A stretch of 64,000 nucleotides of DNA from Saccharopolyspora thermophila (GTDB lineage: Bacteria; Actinomycetota; Actinomycetes; Mycobacteriales; Pseudonocardiaceae). Positions within the stretch are counted from its first letter, which is position 1; each line of letters begins with the position of its first letter. Both the position numbers and the translations under genes were made by a program. Location: contig NZ_BMMT01000014.1 of NCBI RefSeq assembly GCF_014646075.1, positions 82,823 to 146,822 on the forward strand. The letters are read 5' to 3'. Under the pieces are notes generated by a model, which searched no databases, was not told where the DNA came from, and saw nothing but the letters and a program-made list of their open reading frames with translations. Positions 54,679-61,967 of this stretch are shown one piece after another.

Positions 54679-55716
54679 TCAGCCGAAGAGGACCTCGGCT
54701 TCCGCGTAGCGCTCCAGCGGCACCGTCTTCAACGACGCGGTCGCCTCGTGCAGTGGCACGCGGACGATGTCCGTGCCGCGCAGGGCGACCATCTTGCCGA
54801 AGTCGCCCTCGGTCACCGCGTCGATGGCGTGCAGGCCGAAGCGGGTGGCCAGCACCCGGTCGTAGGCTGTCGGGGTGCCGCCGCGCTGCACGTGGCCGAG
54901 CACCACCGCGCGGGACTCCTTGCCGGTGCGCCTGCTGATCTCCTCGGCCAGCCAGGTGCCCACGCCGCCCAACCGGACGTGCCCGAACGCGTCCCTCTCC
55001 CCGGTCAGCAGCAGCTCCTTGCCGCCCTCGGGGATCGCGCCCTCGGCGACCACGATGATCGGCGCGTACTGCCGCTCGAACCGCTGCTGCACCCAGTCGC
55101 AGACCTGGTCCACGCTGAACTGCTTCTCCGGCACCAGGATCACGTTCGCGCCGCCGGCCAGGCCCGAGTGCAGCGCGATCCAGCCCGCGTGCCGCCCCAT
55201 CACCTCGACCACCAGCGCCCGGTGGTGCGACTCGGCGGTGGTGCGCAGCCGGTCGATGGCCTCGGTGGCGATGTGCACCGCGGTGTCGAAACCGAAGGTG
55301 TAGTCCGTGGCGTCGAGGTCGTTGTCGATGGTCTTGGGCACGCCCACCACCGGCACGCCCTCATGCGTGAGCTGCTCGGCCACGCCGAGGGTGTCCTCAC
55401 CGCCGATCGCGATGAGCGCGTCCACACGGTGCTCGGCCAGCGTCGCCTTCAGCTTGGCGATCCCGTCGTCGATCTTGTACGGATTGGTGCGCGAGGAGCC
55501 CAGAATCGTGCCGCCGCGGTTGAGGATCTCCTCCACCGCGTCGAGCGTCAGCGGCGTGGTCAGCCCCTCCACCGGCCCCAGCCAACCGCTGCGGAAACCC
55601 AGGATCTCGTGCCGGTGCACCGAGATCCCCTTGCGGGTCACCGCGCGGATCACCGCGTTGAGCCCGGGGCAGTCGCCACCGCCCGTGAGCACTCCGACAC
55701 GCATTCCAGTCGGCAT
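54679..55716 (-). CDS. pfkA: 6-phosphofructokinase, PPi-type residues
   Basis: The 345-aa enzyme phosphorylates fructose-6-phosphate. It opens MRVGVLTGGGDCPGLNAVIR after four residues, and has PKTIDNDL (catalytic Asp), MGRHAGWIA and HVQRGGTP. At the phosphoryl-donor site it reads GGEDT, where ATP enzymes have GGDGS, together with Lys in PKTIDND. By family knowledge (Amycolatopsis methanolica enzyme) Asp-104 plus Lys-124 mark pyrophosphate-dependent, reversible enzymes. The ATG at 55716 has AGGAGG upstream; the internal ATG (MRVGV) does not. Confidence 0.93.
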   Translation of the reverse strand: MPTGMRVGVLTGGGDCPGLNAVIRAVTRKGISVHRHEILGFRSGWLGPVEGLTTPLTLDAVEEILNRGGTILGSSRTNPYKIDDGIAKLKATLAEHRVDALIAIGGEDTLGVAEQLTHEGVPVVGVPKTIDNDLDATDYTFGFDTAVHIATEAIDRLRTTAESHHRALVVEVMGRHAGWIALHSGLAGGANVILVPEKQFSVDQVCDWVQQRFERQYAPIIVVAEGAIPEGGKELLLTGERDAFGHVRLGGVGTWLAEEISRRTGKESRAVVLGHVQRGGTPTAYDRVLATRFGLHAIDAVTEGDFGKMVALRGTDIVRVPLHEATASLKTVPLERYAEAEVLFG

Positions 55717-55828
55717 CGTGTTCGCCGCCTCCTCAGTCCAACCCAGTCGGGAAGTGATCCACGTCTCTCCCCCCTCGGCGCCAAGACTGGCACGGACTGG
55801 ATCGGTGCAGCAAGTACCCGGGCCGTCA

Positions 55829-56329
55829 TCAGGCGAAGCCGCGCCTGCGGCGCACGTCCTCCAGGACCTTCCAGCGCTCCAGGTTGTGTTTGGCGTCGGC
55901 GAGCGCGTCGTGGGCGTTGGCCGGGGCCGGCGGCAGCTTCGGCTTGCCCAGGTCCTCCCACCGCTGCCGCAGGTCGCGGGTGAACTTCGGGATCCGCGAC
56001 GGCAGCATCGGCATCGCACCCCACAACTGGGCCAGCGCCACGTGGTCGTAGGCCGCGTACCAGGCCCACAGCTCGATGTTCTCCCCGCTGCGCGCGGTCA
56101 GGAAGGCGTAGAGGTCCTCACGGATGCGGGCCCGCGAACGCCAGCACGGGTCAGCGGGCGGCGGCAACTGCGGCAGCACGTGCTGTCGGACCCAGGAACC
56201 GGCCCGAGCAGCGTCGAACTCGGTGGACACCGCGTAGAACTCGCGGCCGGACTCGTCGACCATCCCGATCGACACCAGCTCGATGGTGCGTCCGTCCTCG
56301 ATGAACTCGCAGTCGTAGAAGTACCGCAC
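55829..56329 (-). CDS. 3-prime exoribonuclease (Rv2179c-type, DEDDh)
   Basis: A 166-aa RNase T/DnaQ-like exonuclease. Catalytic residues are in YDCEF (Asp, Glu near residues 6-8), WAWYAAYDHVAL (Asp) and the His/Asp pair in NAHDALADA. M. tuberculosis Rv2179c, the positional homologue, degrades RNA with 3-prime overhangs. It lies between phosphofructokinase and an acyltransferase. GTG start with TAGGCT 6 nt upstream and no ribosome binding site: likely leaderless. Confidence 0.92.
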   Translation of the reverse strand: MRYFYDCEFIEDGRTIELVSIGMVDESGREFYAVSTEFDAARAGSWVRQHVLPQLPPPADPCWRSRARIREDLYAFLTARSGENIELWAWYAAYDHVALAQLWGAMPMLPSRIPKFTRDLRQRWEDLGKPKLPPAPANAHDALADAKHNLERWKVLEDVRRRRGFA

Positions 56330-56335
56330 CGGGCA

Positions 56336-56341
56336 AGCCTA
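56336..56341 (-). promoter_or_regulatory. Leaderless -10 element of the exoribonuclease gene
   Basis: TAGGCT lies 6 nt upstream of the GTG start. Confidence 0.6.
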
Positions 56342-56406
56342 GGAGAAGCTGTCCGGGCTGGTTTGCGCAGGTGGCCCCGCAGCCGGTGCTGATCCTGCGC
56401 GTGCGG

Positions 56407-57165
56407 TCAGCCCGCCTTCGACTCCGGCATCCGGCCGCCGCCCGGCCGCTGCGGCGAACCCGTCCAGCCCGCCACGCCGCGGCCCTGCGCCGCCAGGTCG
56501 TCCTTGATCTTCGCCGCGTAGACGTCGACGTACTCCTGACCGGACAGCTCCATCAGCGCGTACATGATCTCGTCGGTGATCGCCCGCTCCACTGAGCGAT
56601 CGCCGGCCATGCCCTCGTAGCGGGAGAAGTCCAGCGGCGGCCCGACCTTGATCAGCACCCGGTGCGGGCGCCACATCCTTGAGCCGATCGGGTTGACCTT
56701 GTCGGTGCCGAACATCGCGATCGGGATCACCGGCGCGCCGGACTCCAGAGCCATCCGCGCCACCCCGGTCTTGCCCTTGTACAACCGGCCGTCCGGCGAG
56801 CGGGTGCCCTCCGGGTAGACGCCCAGCAGCTTGCCCTCGGCCAGCAGCCGGATTCCGGTGTCCAGCGCAGCCTGCGCGGCCGCGCCGCTGGAGCGGTCGA
56901 TGGGCACCTGGCCGACGCCGGAGAAGAAGTACTTCTTCAACTTCCCCTTGACGCCCTTGCCGGTGAAGTACTCCCGCTTGGCCAGGAAGGTCACCCGCCG
57001 CGGCATCATCAGCGGCATGAAGAACGAGTCGGCGACCGCCAGGTGGTTGCTGACCAGGATCGCGCCGCCGGTGCTCGGCACATGCTCGACACCCTCGATC
57101 TTCGGACGGCAGAACAGCTTCATCAGGGGCCCGAGCAGAATGTGCTTCAACACCCAGTACAACAC
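56407..57165 (-). CDS. 1-acyl-sn-glycerol-3-phosphate acyltransferase
   Basis: A 252-aa PlsC-family enzyme that acylates lysophosphatidate or a related lipid at the inner membrane. It shows the catalytic NHLAVADS (H-x4-D), the acceptor-site YPEGTRSPDG, a hydrophobic N-terminus (VLKHILLGPLMKLF) and a second glycerophosphate motif around VIPIAMFGTDK. The C-terminal 25 residues are Gly/Arg-rich. Positional homologue of Rv2182c. AGGAGG lies 10 nt before the GTG. Confidence 0.92.
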   Translation of the reverse strand: MLYWVLKHILLGPLMKLFCRPKIEGVEHVPSTGGAILVSNHLAVADSFFMPLMMPRRVTFLAKREYFTGKGVKGKLKKYFFSGVGQVPIDRSSGAAAQAALDTGIRLLAEGKLLGVYPEGTRSPDGRLYKGKTGVARMALESGAPVIPIAMFGTDKVNPIGSRMWRPHRVLIKVGPPLDFSRYEGMAGDRSVERAITDEIMYALMELSGQEYVDVYAAKIKDDLAAQGRGVAGWTGSPQRPGGGRMPESKAG

Positions 57166-57330
57166 CGCGCCGCCGCCTCCTAGCTGAACCGAGTTCCCTG
57201 CTCAGCCTACGGAGCGGTGAATGGCGGCACAATGCGACCTTGGTCGACCGCCGATGAGACCACCCCACATGTCGGTCCCGCGTGCGACCATGATGCGGTA
57301 CTGGCACGCCGATGCTGTTGGGAGGCTGCG

Positions 57331-57426
57331 GTGCCCGTGCTCTCCGGCGACGCACCGGCGCTGATCGGCGACGGCGTCGAGTCCCTGCGACGGATCCCCC
57401 GCGAACCGGCCGAGGACGTCGTATGA
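57331..57426 (+). CDS. 31-codon ORF coupled to the following membrane protein gene
   Basis: A short frame starting GTG at 57331 has a perfect GGAGG 5 nt upstream and encodes MPVLSGDAPALIGD... ending in REPAEDVV. Its TGA overlaps the ATG of the next gene (ATGA). It may be a small protein or a leader peptide that loads ribosomes for the membrane protein. I recognise no family. Confidence 0.5.
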   Translation: MPVLSGDAPALIGDGVESLRRIPREPAEDVV

Positions 57427-57872
57427 CCACGCGCCGCGACAACCCCGACGGGCCGGAGGACATCGACGCCGCCTTCGCCGAGATCGTCGCCGACCTGGAG
57501 CGGGACTCGATGTTCTCGCGGTTCTCGCGCTGGCCGGACGCCGACCGCGCCGAGAAACCCGAGGACGCCGCCGAACCGGCACGGACCGCGGACAGCGGCC
57601 CGCGGGACTGGACGGTGCCCGCGAACGAGGAGGACGAGCACTACGTCCCGCCGGAACCGCCGCCGCTGCCCACGCCGCGCCCGGCCACGCTGATCGGCAT
57701 CGTGGTGATCGCGGTCGGCCTGGTGCTGTTGCTGGTGCCCGGCCTGGCCGGATTGTCCACCGCCGTCACGCTGCCCCTCGGGCTGGTGCTGATCAGCGGG
57801 GGCATCGGCTGGCTGCTGCTGCGGCTGCGGCAGACCCCGCCGAGTTCCGACGACGACGGCGCCCAGGTGTGA
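57423..57872 (+). CDS. Conserved hypothetical membrane protein
   Basis: A 149-aa protein with an acidic, Pro-rich cytoplasmic N-terminal 80 residues (DIDAAFAEIVADLERDSMFS, then VPPEPPPLPTPRP) and two adjacent membrane helices (LIGIVVIAVGLVLLLVPGL and VTLPLGLVLISGGIGWLLL), ending in a short polar tail. Function unknown. GAGG 8 nt upstream plus ATGA overlap with the 31-codon ORF support the start. Convergent with the ROK kinase gene. Confidence 0.8.
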   Translation: MTTRRDNPDGPEDIDAAFAEIVADLERDSMFSRFSRWPDADRAEKPEDAAEPARTADSGPRDWTVPANEEDEHYVPPEPPPLPTPRPATLIGIVVIAVGLVLLLVPGLAGLSTAVTLPLGLVLISGGIGWLLLRLRQTPPSSDDDGAQV

Positions 57873-57922
57873 GTTCCGCAGCGGCCCGCGACCGCTCCGG
57901 GCGGCGGGACGTCGCCCCCGGG

Positions 57923-58867
57923 TCAGGAGCGGGCGGTCGAGATGGCCAGGACGTGTTCGCGGGCCAGCGTCGCCGCGCCGATTACCGCCGCCGGGTCGCC
58001 GTAGCGGGCGACGCTGACGCGCGCCAGCGGCCGGTGCCCCGCTCCCGTGACCGCGGCGGCGTAGTGCTTGATCGCGGCGTCGAGGAACAGGTGCGCGGAG
58101 CCGGACACACCACCGCCGATCACCACGACCTCCGGGTCGTAGACGTCGGCCACCAGCGCCAGCCCCTCCCCCAGCCAGCGGGCCAGTTCGGCCATCGCCC
58201 GCCGGGCCACCGGGTCGCCCGCGGCGGCGGCCTCGGCGACGTCCACCCCGGTCGGTTCGGGCAGCGCCGCCAGCGTGCTGGGCTCGCCGCTGGTCCGCAT
58301 GATCTCCACGGCCGTGGCGGCCAGCGCGGTTCCGCTGCAGTAGCGCTCCCAGCAGCCCTTCTTGCCGCAGGCGCACGGCCGCCCGTCCGGGACGAGCCGC
58401 AGGTGCCCGAGTTCCGGAGCGACGCCGTGGGCGCCGCGGAACACCTCGCCGTCGATCACCAGCGCGCCGCCGATGCCGGTGCCGATGGCCACCAGCGCGG
58501 CGACCTTCGCGCCCGCTGCGGCGCCGAAGCGCTGCTCCGCGACACCCGCGGCGTTGGCGTCGTGCTCCAGTACCACGGGCAGGCCGAGCCGGGCGGCCAG
58601 TTCGTCGGCGACCGCGACGTGCCGCCACGCCAGGTGCGGCGCGAAGCGCACCACGCGCCGGTCCTCGCTGACGAACCCGGCCACCGCGAGCCCGACGGCG
58701 GCCACCGGGTAGCGGTCGGCCAGCGCCCGCACCGAGGTGGCGATGGCCGCGTTCAGCTCCGGGCCGGTGCCCGGGGTGGCGACGCGATGGGTTTGCAGGA
58801 TCTCGCCGTGCGGATCAACCACGCTCGCGCGCACACAGGTTCCGCCGACGTCCACTCCGATGGTCAA
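57923..58867 (-). CDS. ROK family sugar kinase (glucokinase-like)
   Basis: The 314-aa protein has the ROK phosphate loop IGVDVGGTCVRASVVD, the catalytic Asp in LEHDANAAGVAEQ, the sugar-binding GTGIGGALV and ELGHL, and the zinc motif CACGKKGCWERYCSG. Glucokinase activity is inferred; with edd/eda and phosphofructokinase it fits hexose breakdown. The start is a TTG whose last bases overlap the stop of the preceding gene (TTGA); another TTG lies one codon earlier. It ends a tightly overlapped minus-strand run that starts at the START-like gene. Confidence 0.88.
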   Translation of the reverse strand: MTIGVDVGGTCVRASVVDPHGEILQTHRVATPGTGPELNAAIATSVRALADRYPVAAVGLAVAGFVSEDRRVVRFAPHLAWRHVAVADELAARLGLPVVLEHDANAAGVAEQRFGAAAGAKVAALVAIGTGIGGALVIDGEVFRGAHGVAPELGHLRLVPDGRPCACGKKGCWERYCSGTALAATAVEIMRTSGEPSTLAALPEPTGVDVAEAAAAGDPVARRAMAELARWLGEGLALVADVYDPEVVVIGGGVSGSAHLFLDAAIKHYAAAVTGAGHRPLARVSVARYGDPAAVIGAATLAREHVLAISTARS

Positions 58868-59229
58868 CAACGTGATGTGGCCTCGGTTTCGTCCAGTACC
58901 CGGCCGGCGACCCGCTGCACCCCGATGTGCTGCACCTTCGCCGGTACGGGTTCGTCCTCGGTGTCCTCTTCGGACTCCGTTTGGTGGTCGGCGAGCAGCG
59001 CCCGCAGAGCCTGCACGACGCCCACCAGGTGTTCCTTGAGCTCGGGGTGCTGCCCGCGCAGCAGGCCCACGGCCGCGCATACCGGGCACCACCCGCACCC
59101 GGCGCGGACCGCCTCGCCCTGCTGCGCGCAGCCGCGCAGGTACTCCTCGGCCTTGCCGGCCGCCGCGTCGAGCAGCAACCGCAGCTCCTCGACGAGCTGG
59201 TCGTCCCGCATCCGCTCCACCAGCCTCAC
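58864..59229 (-). CDS. Conserved hypothetical protein (Rv2183c-type)
   Basis: A 121-aa protein of unknown function. An N-terminal helical region (MRDDQLVEELRLLLDAAAGK) leads to a CxxC motif (CGWCPVCAAV) preceded by another cysteine (RGCAQQ), possibly a metal site. A helix (ELKEHLVGVVQALRALLAD) and an acidic Glu/Asp-rich patch follow. GTG start overlaps the ArsA-like stop (GTGA); its own stop overlaps the ROK kinase start. The order matches Rv2185c-Rv2184c-Rv2183c. Confidence 0.8.
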   Translation of the reverse strand: MRLVERMRDDQLVEELRLLLDAAAGKAEEYLRGCAQQGEAVRAGCGWCPVCAAVGLLRGQHPELKEHLVGVVQALRALLADHQTESEEDTEDEPVPAKVQHIGVQRVAGRVLDETEATSRC

Positions 59230-60440
59230 CGCATCCACTGTTCGGGGTCGGGCCGGAACCGCACGGTCAGCCCGTCGTCCCCGGCGATCGCCGAAGTAAC
59301 GATGCACCGCCGCAGCACCGCGGGCAGCGCGACCAGCCGGCGCCGGCCGTCGACCGTGATCGCCAGCTCGTCGCCGATGCGAGCGAGGTCCAGCTCCGCC
59401 GACGGGTGTAGCGGCAGCGCGATCCGCAGCTCGTACTGCGAGTCCAGGTCTCGGCCGCCGCCGCTGACCCGCATGCCGGGCAGCGGCGAGCCGTTCTCCA
59501 GCGGATCCGCTCCGCCGTAGAGCTCGGTACCGAGCTCCAGCAGCGCCTCCGCCCCGACCGGCTCGGTGGCCCGGTGCTCGACCGCGCGCAGCGGCAGGTC
59601 GGTGGTCTCCCGCAGGGCGTCGAGCACCCTTTCCTGCTCGCGGCGGCGGGTCCGCAGCCACCCGGCGGCGGCGCCGCGTGCCGAACCCGGGTCCGGCACG
59701 ACGCGGTTGGCGACCAGCCCGTCCACCTGGATCTGCTGCAGGGCGAGCGCGGTCAGCGCCCGGCGCGTCTCGGCCACGACCACCGTCTCCGGGGTGAGCA
59801 CCAGTCGGACGCTGGTGCCGGGGGCGGTCAGCATGTCCCGGAGCGCGGTGAGCCGCTCGGCCAGCCGACCCAGACCGTCGGCGACCGCGTCCCAGCGCTC
59901 CACCTGGTCGCTGCCGGCGATCCCGGCCAGCAGGCCCCGCACGGCCCGCCGGTGCGCCGGGAACAGCCGCTCCAGGTACCCGGCCAGCGACTCGGGCAGC
60001 GCCAGCAGGCGTAGCGTCTCGGCGGTCGGACCGCAGTCGACGACCACGGTGTCCCACAGACCACTCGCGGACAGCCGGTGCACCTCGGCGAGTGCCAGCA
60101 GGTCCTCCACGCCCGGCAGCACCGTCAGCTCCGCCGAGTCGACCTCACCGACCCCGGCGCCACGCAGCATCGTCCGCAGGTGTTCGCGCAGTTCGTGCCA
60201 CGTGCCGTCGACCAGGCCACGGGTCTGCACCTCGGCGGCGTGCAGCACCGCCTCCGAGTTGAGCCGCAGCTCCTGCGGTTGCGCCCCGAGTTCGACGCCG
60301 AGTGCGTCCGCCAGGGAGTGCGCCTGGTCGGTGGAGACCACGAGCACTTTGCCGCCCCGTTCGGCGACGCGGGCGGCGGTGGCGGCGGCGAGGGTGGTCT
60401 TGCCGACCCCGCCCTTTCCGGTGAACAGCAGGATTCGCAA
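59226..60440 (-). CDS. ArsA/GET3-like ATPase (Rv2184c-type)
   Basis: A 404-aa P-loop ATPase. It begins MRILLFTGKGGVGKTTLAAA with the deviant Walker A (KGGVGKT), has the switch VVDCGPTAETLRLL and the family's STDQAHSLADALG. Related proteins in eukaryotes insert tail-anchored membrane proteins; ArsA drives arsenite export. No arsenic genes are near, so the role is unknown. The C-terminal about 80 residues form a beta-rich HSP20-like domain (LDSQYELRIALPLHPSAEL). TTG start; there is no better in-frame start. Confidence 0.9.
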   Translation of the reverse strand: MRILLFTGKGGVGKTTLAAATAARVAERGGKVLVVSTDQAHSLADALGVELGAQPQELRLNSEAVLHAAEVQTRGLVDGTWHELREHLRTMLRGAGVGEVDSAELTVLPGVEDLLALAEVHRLSASGLWDTVVVDCGPTAETLRLLALPESLAGYLERLFPAHRRAVRGLLAGIAGSDQVERWDAVADGLGRLAERLTALRDMLTAPGTSVRLVLTPETVVVAETRRALTALALQQIQVDGLVANRVVPDPGSARGAAAGWLRTRRREQERVLDALRETTDLPLRAVEHRATEPVGAEALLELGTELYGGADPLENGSPLPGMRVSGGGRDLDSQYELRIALPLHPSAELDLARIGDELAITVDGRRRLVALPAVLRRCIVTSAIAGDDGLTVRFRPDPEQWMR

Positions 60441-60470
60441 CGGTGTCTCGGAATTCGGGTGTGGGACGGA

Positions 60471-60914
60471 CTACTTGGCGCTCTCGACGCGGCGCTTGAG
60501 CTCCTTCAGCGCCGTATCCATGATCATCTTCTCCGCCTTGCGCCGGAACAGGCCGATCATCGGGATCGCCAGGTCCACGGCCAGGCTGTAGGTCACCTCG
60601 GTGCGGTCGTCGGCCAGCGGCACGAGCCGGTAGCTGCCGCGCTGCGCCTTCTGCACCTGGCCCTCGGTGAGCTGCCAGCTCACCGACATCCCGTCGGACG
60701 CCCACTCGTAGGCGTTGACGTAGGTGTCCTTGACCACCCCGGCGTCCAGCACGAAGCGGACCCGTTCCGCGCGGCCGTCCGCGGTGCGCGACAGCACCTC
60801 GGTCTCCTTGACCGCCTCCGCCCACTCCGGGTAGGCGGCGAAATCCGCGATGACAGCCATGATCCGCGCGGCGGGGGCCTCGATCACGATGGACTGGGTG
60901 GACTGATCGACCAT
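60471..60914 (-). CDS. START-like (SRPBCC) protein, Rv2185c/TB16.3-type
   Basis: A 147-aa protein with the helix-grip fold of the polyketide cyclase/dehydrase family: IVIEAPAARIMAVIADFAAY at the start, YPEWAEAVKETEVLS, beta strands, and the long C-terminal helix KMIMDTALKELKRRVE. Such folds bind hydrophobic ligands. It heads the operon with the ArsA-like ATPase. The ATG has TAACCT 7 nt upstream without ribosome binding site, so it is probably leaderless. Confidence 0.9.
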   Translation of the reverse strand: MVDQSTQSIVIEAPAARIMAVIADFAAYPEWAEAVKETEVLSRTADGRAERVRFVLDAGVVKDTYVNAYEWASDGMSVSWQLTEGQVQKAQRGSYRLVPLADDRTEVTYSLAVDLAIPMIGLFRRKAEKMIMDTALKELKRRVESAK

Positions 60915-60921
60915 GCGCCGC

Positions 60922-60927
60922 AGGTTA
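60922..60927 (-). promoter_or_regulatory. Leaderless -10 element of the START-like operon
   Basis: TAACCT lies 7 nt upstream of the ATG. Confidence 0.6.
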
Positions 60928-60977
60928 CCGGGTGCGGTGGGAGCCAGCGCCGCGGAGGAGCTGGTTTTTCCTCACCT

Positions 60978-61778
60978 TCACCACTCGATCACGTAGGGTC
61001 GACCGGTGCGCTTGAAGTGGCCCACGTTGACGCACTCGGTGCGGCCGATGCGCATGCGCTGGGCCAGCGGCTGGTGGACGTGCCCGAACAGCGACCAGCG
61101 AGGCCGGTCGGTGGTGATCCGCTCCACCAGCGCGGCCGACCCGTACTCCGGTCGCCGGGCCACCACGTCGTAGGTAAGTTCCGGCACGTTCGGCGGCAGG
61201 TGGGTGCACAGCACGTCCACCGGCGGCAGCCCGGCGACCACGCGGTCGTACTCGTCCTCGGTGCGCAGGTACGGCACCCACGCGGAGTGCCGCCGCAGCA
61301 CGGCCCCGGGCGGCAGCAGCGTGCCGCCGACGAAACCGAAGGTCAGGCCGCCGATCTCGACGCTGTCGCCGTCGAGCACGTGCACGCCCTCCCGGGCGAA
61401 CTCGGGCCACAGGTGCGGCGCGTCGACGTTTCCGGGGGTGGCGTAGGTGGGCGCGGTCATCGCGGCGAACAGCTCGGCGTACTGCTCCCGGACCGCCTCC
61501 TCCACCACCTTCGCCGGGTCGGCCAGCCCCGCCCACAGCGACCGCGCGTAGGCGCCGAGCTCGGGTCCGCGGCGGCTGCGCCGCAGCTCCGCGAACCGCG
61601 CCACCTTCTCGGGCCCGAAGACCCGGCCGAGGATGCCCTTGCCGTGGTCGTGGTAGTCGACGAAGTCGATGAGGTCGCCGAGCACCACCACCGCGTCGGC
61701 CCCGTCACCGGCGCGCTTGAGCCCCTCGACGTTGCCGTGGACGTCCGAAACGACGTGGACGCGCAACTCAACTCCCAT
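60978..61778 (-). CDS. Calcineurin-like metallophosphoesterase
   Basis: A 266-aa phosphoesterase with metal motifs VSDVHGN, VVLGDLIDF, GNVDAP (Asn-His type GNxD), CTHLPPN and FGHVHQP in the right order for the family. The substrate is unknown; candidates are cyclic nucleotides or other phosphodiesters. The ATG is used here, but a TTG four codons later has GGGAG at 5-nt spacing and would give MRVHVVSDVHGN, an equally natural start. Confidence 0.88.
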   Translation of the reverse strand: MGVELRVHVVSDVHGNVEGLKRAGDGADAVVVLGDLIDFVDYHDHGKGILGRVFGPEKVARFAELRRSRRGPELGAYARSLWAGLADPAKVVEEAVREQYAELFAAMTAPTYATPGNVDAPHLWPEFAREGVHVLDGDSVEIGGLTFGFVGGTLLPPGAVLRRHSAWVPYLRTEDEYDRVVAGLPPVDVLCTHLPPNVPELTYDVVARRPEYGSAALVERITTDRPRWSLFGHVHQPLAQRMRIGRTECVNVGHFKRTGRPYVIEW

Positions 61779-61967
61779 CCTGCGTGTTCCTGCCCCGAAC
61801 CTAGCGCCGCAGGGCCCACCGGCACACCGTCCGACCGGCGGGACGCCGCAGATCGCGGAGACGACTACGCTGAGTTGACCGCCGGTGGGCAAGCAACGGG
61901 GACTACCGCTCAGTAACTATCGGCGTTAGGTTGTGCCCCACTGACTGCGTGTATCGGAGGTTTCGAC

